DNA of 64,000 nucleotides from Amylostereum areolatum (Eukaryota; Basidiomycota; Agaricomycetes; Russulales; Stereaceae). The notes under the pieces were generated by a model. It saw nothing but the letters and a program-made list of their open reading frames with translations. It had not been told where the DNA came from and did no database searches. How positions within the stretch are numbered: position 1 is the first letter of the stretch; the number at the start of each line of letters is the position of its first letter. This document shows, in pieces, positions 21,276 to 31,796 of this stretch. Where the stretch lies: NCBI GenBank assembly GCA_012932865.1, contig SAXG01000006.1, positions 1,365,091-1,429,090 on the forward strand, written 5' to 3'. The position numbers and the translations under genes are program-made.

Positions 21276-24200
21276 TTACGCTTTCCACTCGAGCCCCAAA
21301 CATTGCGCAACGAAACCCAACTTGTCCGCGGACGACTTGATCCTGTGCACATGCCCATGTTCAGCCCCAAACGAATACTCTGACTTCGAACCGGTTACAT
21401 ACCTTTGCTCCGTCGCCTGGCCAGCGCCGTGGCCCGCTTTCTTCTGCACGCGAATAAGAAGTGGATGCGGATTATCTGCCTTCAGATGTTGCAACGTCGC
21501 AGCGTGTTTGAACGAGTGTAAGGGTACCACCCGGTCATCATCTAAAGTGATGTCCATTAGCATCGAGTCAGGATAGCGATAGGCGAGATAAACGTACGAT
21601 CAGCCGTGAGCAAAATGGTCGGTGGCAGTACCTTGTCCTTCGGTATATTATGGAGCGGGGAAATTGGGTAGATGAAGTCGAAGTCGTGGGCTTTATGCGG
21701 GTCGCCGTAATCTGACGTCCAAGCCCGGCCAATAGTGAAATCCGCAAACTACTTACATCAGTACTATGGTCAGGTGAATGCAACAAAGTGCCCACCTTGA
21801 GAAGGTCAAGGACGCCAACTTCAGCTATCGCAGCACCAATCAAGCCCTCGGGCGCTCTGTTGACACAGGCAGCTACAAGTAGGCCTGGAAGGAAGGATAA
21901 TGTTTGTGTCAAGGGTGGTAAACTCTCTAAAGGAGGTCGACCAACCTCCGTTCGAGCCACCATTGATGATAATCTTGCCCTTCGCCGCGTACTTGTTCTG
22001 GACCAACCACTCCCTAGCGCTCGCCATCAGGACACATTCCCCAGAAGAAGAACCAAACTCACGACGCCGCAATGAAATCGTCGAAGCAATTTGCCTGAAT
22101 ATTTCCATCAATCTCCTCCACCGCCAACGAATAAAAAAAAACCGCACCTTGCGCTCTTTCGTGCCGGCCAAGTGCCAGTCCTCTCCAAATTCACCCCCAC
22201 CACGAATGTTAGGCACAGCCAAGATCCCACCATAAGCCTTGAGGAACGTGAGTAGAGAAGGGCTGTAAAAGGGATTAATGGAGATAGAGAAGCCCCCGTA
22301 TCCTGGAAAGGAGCGGTTAGCCTTGCCGACGGCCACTGGCTAATATAGTGCCAGGCCACATACCGTACTGCACAGCCGGGGCAGTCCCATCCAGCTTAGT
22401 ATCTGCGTGGCGGACGATGAACATGGGTATCTTGGTACCATCCTTGCTCTCGTACCAGATCTGAAAGTCAAACGTCTCATGAAAAGGCCCTTAAATAAAT
22501 GGCCAGAAACTCGTGCTTACCTGCTCCGCGATGAACCCGCCCGTGCCCGCAAGCCCATTGACAAACGTCTCGCGCCAGATACTCCACGTTCCTCTCTCGC
22601 TTCCACTAGCCTCGCTGAATTCATACCTTGCGACAGTGCCCGGGTTCGTGAACCCCGTCTGTGAGATGAAGAACCAGTTCTGGTCGCGGCGGCCGTATGC
22701 ACCGAGCGTGCCAACGTGGTCGGCTGCCAGCCGTGTCAAGCGCTGACCCGTGGCAAGCGCGTGGATGTACAGTTCGTGTTTAACCTGTACGCACGTCAGG
22801 TTAGCGTTGACCACGCAAAAGAAGGACTTCGTGTGGGATGAAATGACGTACGTTGTGTTGGTAGGTCACGACCAGCCTGTCTTTCCCAATAAGCGCGACG
22901 TCCTCCAACAGTGCCTCCTCATCCTCCGGGATCAGATCCTTCGCGAGGTCCTTGATGTGTACTTTCCCCTTCTGTGACGCATTCACGTATTCATCCAGGT
23001 CCACGGATATGACTTTATACCGCGGTGCGTCGGCATTGGTACGAATGTATATTTTGGAGCCGTCATTCCCGATACTTTTTGTTCTGAGATCAGCGCAACG
23101 TCCAACAGGCAAGTCGCAGGAGCAACTTACACGTCGTAGCGGGATTCAAATTCGTCGACGATCTTTATCCAGTTCAAGTTAGGGCCGATCGCCTCTTTGG
23201 TCAAGTCGGCGATCCACAGCAAATTTTTCTGGAATTCCAGCGCCGCGGTCAGCCAGAAGCGACGAGAGATCAAAGTGTCTGGATCACCGTACCCTCGCGG
23301 TATCCCGGCTTATGTAGAGCGCCACATATTTGCCGCCGTCCTCAGTAACATCAGCAGACCACATCCATTCAGGTTCCTCCGCGTTTTTCATGACCAGGAT
23401 GTCCTCGGCTGGAGAAAGTATAAGAAAACAAGAAATTGGAGAAAAAACAGGCGCACACTGTGGAGTTCCGATGGTGTGGTAGAAGAGCATGGCGTCGCGA
23501 TCGCCATCCGTCTCCGTCCCTGCTTTGTCTTCAGCTGCTGATCCGTGCGATGCACGGTCGGGAAATCTCTGTGAGAAAATGAGAAGGTTGTACGAGAATG
23601 TGTATGTGTATGCGTGTACCTGGTAGAAGAATCCTTTGCTATCCTCCGTCCAATTAATGGAAGAAAACTTCACGAATCGTATTTCATCCGTGAGCTTCTG
23701 ATCATTCTCAAGGCTGGTGAGGGGATGTTCGGTCGAACGAATATAGATGGTGGTGAAGTCGCTGCCCTGGACAGCATTTTATATGAGTATCCAGGCGACG
23801 ATTTCGTTACAGGGCGCTCTTACCGAACGAGAAAGGGCGTATGCGAACCATTTGCCATCGCGTGAAAAGGCAGCCGTGCTCAACGATACAGTGCCATCCT
23901 CAGACAGGACGTTGGGCTACAAAAACGGTCACATTCTCTCCGAGACAAGACTGGTGACAGGTTTCTCACATCGAAAAAAACATCACCACCAAGGGGAGAG
24001 CTCTTGTCCTCACGGGGGAAGGCAGGAAGCTTGGAATCAGCGGACCGAAGATAGACTGGTAAAAGGTCGTGGTATTAGATCCGTCCTGTTGCCATGACCG
24101 TTATAACAATACTCACCGGCCTGAGGCTGGAGTCCGCTGTTGTACGACCAATACCAGCGGCCGTCCTTCTTCAAACTTGGAGGTCCAAACTAGATAACGT

Positions 24201-24489
24201 TCACGATCCCGAGTTGTCGCGAGAGGTTAAATGCACGTACGCGCTCGTAATTGGTACTCTGTCTGATTTCTTCCTCGAGCTTGGATAGATCGGGATTGGC
24301 CTCAAGAAAACTCCTGGTGTAGTCCGCTTGGGCCGTGGTCCACTGGTCAGTTTCATCTGTGTTTTGCTCCAGCCACTGGTACGGGTCGTGCACGGATACT
24401 TTGCCCTTGCTCTCGCTCTCGTACACATCGATGTGATCCGAACGGCGGGCAGACGGGTATTGTTTTGGCTTCCAGTGAGAGTAAGACAT
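21276..24489 (-). CDS. Prolyl oligopeptidase (family S9A)
   Basis: Many exons. The N-terminus is [20 protein letters not shown] followed by [20 protein letters not shown], the classical S9A opening. The C-terminal hydrolase holds the nucleophile Ser in NGGSNGG (split by an intron after GGA-G), continuing [20 protein letters not shown]. The catalytic Asp is in [15 protein letters not shown] and the His in [11 protein letters not shown]. The beta-propeller lies between. The enzyme cleaves short peptides after proline in the cytosol. An in-frame upstream ATG at 24573 would add 28 residues rich in Leu, Arg and His, a possible organelle-targeting extension. This looks like the housekeeping enzyme; no cyclic-peptide precursor gene was seen nearby. 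Confidence 0.9.
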
Positions 24490-24973
24490 TGGGAGTCGGG
24501 GGATTGGGTGGTGCAGACGATGACTTGTCGCGAGACGCTTTAAAAGAGGGAGACGCTGTCGGAGAAAGGGCATAAGATGGACAGACAGATAACAAACCGT
24601 CGAGACCCGAACAGGTGGAGAAAAAGCCGACGCGGTTAGAAGGGATGATGGTCAGAAGGAAGGAGGATGACAGCTGTGGGCGGCCATTGGTCCAGGTGAC
24701 CAATTACAAGCACTGCCTGCAGTGCAGGTCCTCATGTTGGCGGTACACGACCCCGTCCTCGTGGCAAAATCCCTGAGATAGAATGCGATTTGGAAGAGCA
24801 GTGCACAGGTATCAGACCAGCGAGGTTTATACAAACGAGGGAACTACTTCAAGTGGTTTCTGAGTAAGCACTTGAGCTTCCTATACATCCGCATCGACGT
24901 CATCTGCTGCTTTGCATCTGCTTGTCGCGCACGAAAGCGAAAGCGCTGTGGTGACGTTGCCAGTTGTCCTTGC
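24490..24973. other. Divergent promoter, prolyl oligopeptidase (-) and carrier (+)
   Basis: About 480 bp, including the possible 84-nt N-terminal extension of the peptidase (24490-24573). No other gene was seen. Confidence 0.45.
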
Positions 24974-26292
24974 ATGTCCCAACCTTTCTCCCAACCAAGC
25001 TTCTTTCCTTCCCATGCGATCGTCTGTATCCTCACCCGTCTCTCCCACACTTACTGACAGCGAGTTTAGGATCATGCCTTCGCCGGGCTCGGAGCTGGTG
25101 TCGTTGCCGTGCTGTGCATGCATCCCCTCGATTTGCTCAAGGTCAAGCTCCAGGTTGCCACGGCAAAGCCCCAGGGGGGTATCGGAAAACAGATATGGCA
25201 CTCCTTGAAGAGCATCCAGCAAGAACAAGGATGGAAGGGGCTCTACCGAGGCGTTATGCCCAACATAGCAGGGAACGCGAGCAGCTGGGGTCTATACTTC
25301 CTCTTGTGCGTCCCCTTCTTATATCTCTAGAGCCTGGCTAAACACATGCCTTTCAGCTATAACCAACTAAAACGCCGAGCATACTCAGATTCCCCGGATA
25401 AACCACTGTCCGCAGGGCAATATCTGCTCTGCTCAGCGGAAGCGAGTCCGCACTCCCTCGTCCTTCTCTCGCCGTCCCCTGTCTCATCATGAGCTCTGTC
25501 TCCTTCCAGGTGCCGTCACCGCCATTATGACGAACCCTTTGTGGGTCGTAAAAGTTCGAATGTTCACCACGCGCGCCGACTCCCCGGCCGCATATCGAGG
25601 ACTATGGCGTTGGTTCCCGTTTCAACGCAATTATCCCCCCCGATAGCTGCTCATACGACTCTAGATGGTCTTTCTTCTGTTTATAAATCAGAAGGTCTCC
25701 GCGGTCTATATCGCGGTACTTCTTTGGCTCTTTTCGGTGTCAGCAACGGTGCCATTCAATTTATGGCCTACGAGGAAATGAAGCGTTGGGGCTTTGAACG
25801 TAAACGACGCCGGTTCGAAAAACAAGGGAAGCCGTGGACTACTAACGACGATAAACTGGTACACCCTTCTACTATTTCCACTGATCACCTTTCTAACACC
25901 GTCCGTCGTTCGCAACAGTCAAACACCTCATATACGATCATGTCAGCCTCGTCAAAGCTCGCCGCGCTCTCTTTGACATACCCGTACCAAGTCATCCGCT
26001 CACGATTGCAGGTAGTGCCTGTCTCGTCTCCAACGTATTCCGTCCTCCTGACCCCAATTCTTCCTTCTAGAACCACTCTACACTCACCCAGACACACCAT
26101 CGTGACATCCGATCCATTATAAAACATACATGGACGCACGAGGGCTACCACGGCTTCTACCGTGGCCTAGGGACAAATCTTGTCCGTGTGCTTCCAGGAA
26201 CCTGCGTCACTTTCGTTGTATATGAAAACTTGGCTTGGCTTCTCAAGCGAGCTGCGGTCCGCCGTGATGATGCGCAATCGGCCCACCGATAA
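24974..26292 (+). CDS. FLX1: Mitochondrial carrier, FAD/folate type (Flx1/SLC25A32-like)
   Basis: Starts MSQPFSQPSFFPSHAI; an intron follows at 25022-25069. Seven exons give about 320 residues with the tripartite carrier layout. The three signature motifs are MHPLDLLKVKLQV, TNPLWVVKVRM and TYPYQVIRSRLQ. The partner motifs are GWKGLYRGVMPNIAGN, GLRGLYRGTSLALFG and GYHGFYRGLGTNLVRVLPG. NPLWVVKVR in repeat 2 is typical of Flx1 and SLC25A32, which move FAD or folate across the inner mitochondrial membrane. It ends RRDDAQSAHR. The first donor (GTCTGT) is weak, but the junction restores the expected DHAFAGLGAGVVAV. Related carriers (pyrimidine nucleotide, NAD) are less likely alternatives. Confidence 0.88.
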
Positions 26293-26716
26293 CCGTCGAC
26301 AGTCCGCCATCCACTTCCCAGAAGGTCGACTTCCATTACACACACCATGTAGACTATACGCTCGGAAGATGACATCCTTCTACCGAAGAGGTTTCACCTA
26401 CAGACAGACACTACATAGAACAGCTAGCTGCCCAGACCTATGCACCGCATCTACTGTATCATAGCTAATACCTGAACGTAACATCCCCTCTCATGCGATC
26501 CGATTGCGAACCATGTCAAACCTCCAGCCCCATAATACAACATAACCAGACGCCCAAAATACAGTTGAAGTACATAAATAGGCCTCCGAGGTCATGGGAA
26601 AAAACCCGCCCAACAAGACCCGCCCCGCTATCGAACAGTGTGGTCATGAGTATGGAACCGGGGCCACGTCCTGGACGAAGTCGCATCGTGGCGTCAGCCA
26701 TCGCACACTCTAAAGA
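26293..26716. other. Tail-to-tail intergenic region
   Basis: About 420 bp between the ends of the carrier and the cyclopropane synthase-like gene. No gene was seen. Confidence 0.5.
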
Positions 26717-28662
26717 CTAGACCAATTCGGTGCTCACCTCCCTCACAAAGGATAGCATGTGGCAGGTGATGTACCCCTTCAAAAATCCAGCCCCGGCATA
26801 TGCGAAGAAATACCTCCACTTGCGCATGAACGTGTCAAAGGCGGCGGAGTCCTCTTTCAGCGTGGGGATGTCTTTCACGATCATATCCTGTGTCAGATTC
26901 GCGTCCAGACGTCGGTTCCACTCTCGCAGGGTGCGAGCGTAATCTGCGGCCCGCCGAGTTAATATTGTAACACCCGGAGAAAGGGCGGATCGGACACCCA
27001 CGCGCAGAATGGTTTTCTATGGAATCCAGGGTGAAACGACCCTGCGCGGCATCGTGCGCGGCATTAACGAGCAAGGTGGCCGAGGGAAGACATGAATTTG
27101 GCCACATGTACTTCCGCATGAAATCTTGTGCTCTGATCAACGCTCCTCGTCAGCGTGCAGATTCCACGAAACGTGAGAGGTGCTCAACTGATAGCCAGTA
27201 TATCGGGCTTCTGGGAAAGTGGAAGAAGTGACAACTGCGGTCGCTCCTCGCGCCTTCAATGCCCAGTCCACGATTTGGAAGTAGGTGTGGTAATACTGTA
27301 GATTGGGCTTAAAATATATCATAGCATTCCGATGGTGAGAACGTACCTTGGAGCCAACATGCTGAACATAGCGAGGGACTTTGTGAGCAACCCGCGTGCG
27401 GTAACGAGGTACAGGCATAGATCCCGCAACTCACTTCTATCATTTCGACGCTCACGAAAGCGTCAAATGCCTTCTCAAATTCTAGAGGGAGCTCCCTGTA
27501 ATCCATCAGGTGCACGCGGACTTGGCCTTCCAGCCCGGCCTCTCGAACACGTTCTTCCGCCAGCTTTTTTTGTTCCACAGACAGCGTGAGTGTATCAACG
27601 TCGCAGCCAAATGACCTCGCCGCCTAGAGAAAAAAATTGAGTGAGAATTGACGTAAGACGCCAGTGAGATCCGTTCACCTCTATCGCAAGCGCACCCCAC
27701 CCCGACCCGAACTCGAGGAGCCTGTCACCTGGCTTGACTCGTGCTCGTCGCAGAACGTGATGAATTTTACGGAGCTGGGCAGCTTCCAGGTCATGCCTGC
27801 GGTCGCTTGGTCGTGGCAATAAATCTCCGGAAGGTCCTCCTTCTGGGCGGTCCCAGAGGGCACAGGAATACATCATCTCGTCGCTCAAGAAGGCCTGCGA
27901 TCGTCCATTCATCACTACCGACACCGAATATCGCACCCAACATGACGCACCTTAAATAGCTCGTTCGACTGGTCATAGCTCGCGATAACGTTGAGTTTGG
28001 AATTATGGAGAGTTTGTCCGAAGAATGCGTTCGATAACCCAGACAACGTTGCGGTGAGACGGGCAACGAAAGGCATGGTGCCAGTCATGCCGGCTTCGTT
28101 CTCGAGCCATACCTGCGACGACCGGAGCATTTAGAAGAAATCAATGGAGAATCACACCATGGCTCACGTTCATGATGTTTCCAAGGTTTTTGATTTTCAC
28201 CTGACCCATCATATAGGTCTCCGCGACTGTCGACGCTGTGAGTCGAGCAAGAGCTAAAAATGAGATGTAGAACGCTCACAGCCTAGGTCACCGTGTCTTG
28301 AAAATCGGACATGAGCAACACATTGACGGGGGAGTGTGGAGAAAGTACACACAGGAGAACGTGCATCCAAAAGTTCTCGTCGACAACTTGGACATGCGCC
28401 TGGTTGCATCCCTCGGTACGCGTGCCGAAACGATACACGTTACTTCCGTCGGAAATTTCAAGACATCCCTCGGTGATAGCACCTTCCAGCGCCAGGAGGA
28501 CAGAGTTACGGGCTATGATGCATTGGTCAACATCCATATGGTTAACGATGTATATACACGCTCACCAAAGGAGACCAGCGCATTGTGAGGTGAGATGCTT
28601 GACAAGCTGGAGAACACTCTCCGGAAGGATATTGAAGGCAGCTCATGACGAACTAGAGACAT
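26717..28662 (-). CDS. Cyclopropane-fatty-acyl-phospholipid synthase-like methyltransferase
   Basis: Multi-exon gene of about 480 residues starting MSLVRHELPSISFRRVFSSL. The N-terminal domain has LLALEGAITEGCLEISD, VVDENFWMHVLLHGDLGSST and AETYMMGQVKIKNLGNIM. The methyltransferase core has the SAM motif LLEFGSGWGALAIEAARSFG. It continues with LTLSVEQKKLAEERVREAGL, then the active-site block VEMIEHVGSKYYHTYFQIVD (HVGSK lies on a 15-nt exon at 27347-27361). The C-terminal FMRKYMWPNSCLPSATLLVN matches the pfam CMAS family. Enzymes of this fold methylenate unsaturated acyl chains of phospholipids or methylate sphingolipids. A hydrophobic C-terminus (FFAYAGAGFLKGYITCHML) may bind membrane. Every junction keeps frame with GT-AG borders. 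The lipid substrate is not determinable. Confidence 0.87.
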
Positions 28663-29688
28663 GACTAGCGGATCTTTTGGAGAAGGTCAACAGAGACGAA
28701 ATGTGGGGGATATCTCACCGAGCATTCCTACAGGCTTTTATATCGAATCCGAACACATCATGCCTGCTCAGCAGGTCCATAGATCATGAATCTGGAGAGC
28801 GCGGTGTCATTCGGAAGCATCTCGCTCTCGATGCAGCCATACTTACTCCCATATGTACGGTATCCGAACGCAAGGCGCGCAAGAGTCCCGACACCTGGGT
28901 ACCTGTGACTCTGCGCCTCGGGTAGAGCCGTGGAGCCGTAGAAAGCAGGCCAAAGCGGATATCCATGGACATTTTCATCACTTACCACGCCCACGAACTT
29001 TACAGGGACGCGGCGGCCATTGTGGGTGCAGACTGCACTGGGACTCGCGGATCGGACATTTCTGATGACGGTTTTCCATAACTGTGAAGGAGTGTCAGGT
29101 CGCCGTCCAGGCTCCCGCTCATCAAAGCGTACTAGGGGTAACATGGAGGGACCCCAACAGCAAGATGTATGTGAGAAAACTTCGGTACATTTCGGAGAGC
29201 CTACTCACCGCTCTCCGTTACTCTTTGGCGGGAAAAGCGACGTGATCAAAGGTCGGAAGAAAGCCGGGTAGCGGCAAAAATGAAAGGCAAATGAAGGCTG
29301 GAACGACGTTACACGTACTCGCCGTCCGTCGAGATGTGATGGAGCGTCTACATCGACGACCTGGACGCCTTAATCCTTTGCGGCGATTCTTCTTCGGTAT
29401 CCCGCGCGCATAAGAGAATGGGGAGATCTCCGCGATAAGTACTATAGTCAGTGCTTAGATGAGTCGTGCTGGAGTCGTGGTTTGCTGGTTGCAAATTGCA
29501 ATCCCTGCAGGACACGTCGGAGAACAAATCACTCGGCTTTCCCCCGCTCGAGGGAGATATCGACTCACTTACTCTTTCTACTTGCAGCGATCTCTCTAGC
29601 CTCCGAGACGGCCTCCGAATCAGTCATCATCTAGACTCTCTGTGCACTCCCTGGACCTGTTCAAATGCTCATCAGACATCTTCTCCGA
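28663..29688. other. Upstream region of the cyclopropane synthase-like gene, no firm gene
   Basis: Apart from the TATA box, a 128-codon minus frame (29144-28758) and several shorter frames are present, but none has a recognisable domain or consistent splice signals. Short minus-strand starts such as MENRHQKCPIRESQC or MYRSFLTYILLLGSLHV could be upstream frames or remnants. Treated as promoter or decayed sequence. Confidence 0.4.
28736..28742 (-). promoter_or_regulatory. TATA box of the cyclopropane synthase-like gene
   Basis: Minus-strand TATAAAA within CGATATAAAAGCC, about 75 nt upstream of the ATG at 28662. Confidence 0.5.
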
Positions 29689-30401
29689 CTAAACGTCTAT
29701 CTTCAGTCATCTTCACCGGTAGTCGACGAACGTAAGTAACCAGGCAGTGGCAACTTACTTCGGGACTCGGGACTGGATCCGACATGAAGCCCAAACTGAA
29801 CGACCTTCTCAGCTGCAGGGTCTGAGAGAAGAAAGCCATGTGGAGGCAGTACCCCACCAGTCCCCGGAAATGGACAGAAGATTTTCACCAACTCAGTCCC
29901 ATCCGAGGCTTGCTTGACACGGCCCTTCTTATTCAGCTGGGCCGACGCCTCCAGGGTATTCGTTTCGTGAGTAGGAAGGAATCTTGTGTGCCGGTGACCA
30001 GCTCTCGTCCTCGCGGCCCCGGTCGTTAGTTATAGCAGATAGGTAAGAACGACGGCACTTAAACTGCCCTTCCGCGTGTTGACGTTGAATTTGGAAGACA
30101 GGGACTGTGGTGGGCGGATGGCCCACTCATCACTTGGTACTGTCCCAAGCACCCGAGCTTCAGGTCGGCTTATCAGCGCCTCGTTCCGGCCTTACTTACT
30201 TGTGTTTCTCTGTAGTACGTTTCCTTCCATCGAATATTCAACGTTCAACACCCAACCGAGCCACCATCAAGAGTTAAACCATCCGAAACGCAGTCCTGGA
30301 TTCCCTGGTTGCTGGGTTTGTAAATATCCTCACCACAGTCTAATCGTTGAGGCGATATTCGATTTTGGTCGATGATACGCATCCTCGGCAGGGATTGTCA
30401 T
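29689..30401 (-). CDS. Unrecognised small protein, six-exon model
   Basis: The model starts MTIPAEDAYHRPKSNIASTI at 30401 and ends HVGSSPESRNV at 29689, about 125 residues. The longest coding block (about 29981-29760) has NTLEASAQLNKKGRVKQ, then ASDGTELVKIFCPFPGTGG, VLPPHGFLLSDPAAEK and VVQFGLHVG; it reads as real protein in one frame only. The flanking introns have strong signals: a GTAAGT donor in the RNT codon, an intron with a TAACTAAC branch site before the large block, and a GTAAGT donor just before the last codons. The first two introns are less certain. No signal peptide, membrane segment or known domain is seen. The upstream exons could be different, so the N-terminus is provisional. 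Confidence 0.5.
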
Positions 30402-31796
30402 GATGACTGCACAGCCGAAGTTGGGTGATGCGTACGCTGCAGACGGTGACAGTGGTCTATTCTAATTCTATGTTGAAAGTACCTGCTTCGAGGATTCACG
30501 ATCACTTAAGCTTCAGCCTGGGATACAACGAATGATTAATGAAAGCCTTCTTGGACCAGATGGCGAGCTTGGGAAGTTCCCACTGTTTTCGTCTGGTTTC
30601 CATCTGACAATGAACTTTCTTCTTCTAGAACTCATCCCAATCTTTTGCGCTTATCTGTTCACTGGCTGGATGTATACTTCCCGCTCTTCAATGACCCGCT
30701 TGCGCTCCACTCTTCCTCACTCATCCTCGATCTCCGTATCCGTCAATTCAGTTTCCCGCAGTCTCGGTCCAGGCCAGCGTCTGATAGCAAGTTCTTCTCA
30801 TCTGTCATCAACCACGCGAACTTCGTCACTGCTCTCTTTTCTATCCCAGAAGATGCGGGAGGTGCTTTCACTCCCACTCCCGCTGTCAACAGAATTATAA
30901 CGACACGTGTTTAGAAGCCAGGCGGAGCTGAAGACATCGCTCTCGCCGGGACGAGAACCCACCACTGACTGTCGAAAATCCTTCAGTGCAACGTTCAGAA
31001 AGGAAAATCAAGAAGGTGCCTAATATAAAGGTTCAGTACGTTCAGTGGGAGCAAGTTGGGCCTATTCGTGGTTGGTCCATGTCTGGACCTCCAGGGCAAC
31101 GGGCAAATTTACCCGGCTCTTCGTATGTATGTCAGTAGGTGCCCCACGCGACTTAATCCTATTTTTCGTGGCCGAACCAGCAGACCGAGCCTGTCACGCA
31201 AGTACTAACTTAACTAAGTATTAAGAGCTCAAGCGCTCCGGGTTCAACGTGCAGGTCACCTACCAACAGCCACCCGAGTCATTGCGGCAATGTCGCCGAC
31301 ATTTTGAACGTACTTAGAGACGAGGAACACGCTCCGTGTAAAGCGCCCGGTGTCTTCGGGGCAGAATCAGGATATGAACGACTGTGAAAATGTAGAGCGT
31401 CCAGCGCACGCTGCGACCGCGTGAGAGTCGCCCTGCTGTGAAGCGCGATTGCGACCGGATAGTTTATAAACTTTCTATGTCCGCTTCATTGCGCCTTTCC
31501 CTCCGCATCCCCAATTTCGGGAAACAGAAAGACGATCGTTTTGCTAGTCGCCAAGAAACGGGAATGGGCTGAACAGACGGAATGAGTGGATACGTAGCTC
31601 CCATTCTACACTCACTCGGGCAGTCTTCACCCCTTCGCTATACCCTTAAAGGCTGTTAATATTAAACCGCTTTCGTTATGCACGCTAGCAACTGTAGAAG
31701 CAGAAACAATCCGGGAGGGAATAGCTAAGGTTTGTACCACACAAGTAAAGCACAAAGGGCACGGGTCAAATGCCCTGGCGACTGGGTTACAGTCGT
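30402..31796. other. 1.4-kb region without a convincing gene
   Basis: Overlapping plus frames at 30532-30914 (122 and 89 codons) and their antisense show no domain. From about 30915 to 31796 there is no frame of 60 codons on either strand. No tRNA cloverleaf, transposon terminus or long repeat was recognised. It may be the upstream region of the small unrecognised gene together with decayed sequence. Confidence 0.5.

Noticed and set aside
21276..24573. Cyclic-peptide (POPB-type) biosynthetic locus
   Set aside because: The prolyl oligopeptidase looks like the housekeeping type and no short precursor-peptide gene lies nearby.
28758..29144. 128-codon minus-strand frame upstream of the cyclopropane synthase-like gene
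   Set aside because: No recognisable domain, no consistent splice signals, and it overlaps the promoter with its TATA box.
29466..29950. Plus-strand gene ending MLIRHLLRLNVYLQSSSPVV with a GTAAGT donor
   Set aside because: The complementary strand carries a better, longer and frame-consistent coding stretch (LVKIFCPFPGTGGVLPPHGF).
30532..30914. Plus-strand frames of 122 and 89 codons
   Set aside because: Two overlapping frames and the antisense all look equally protein-like; no start or intron support and no domain.
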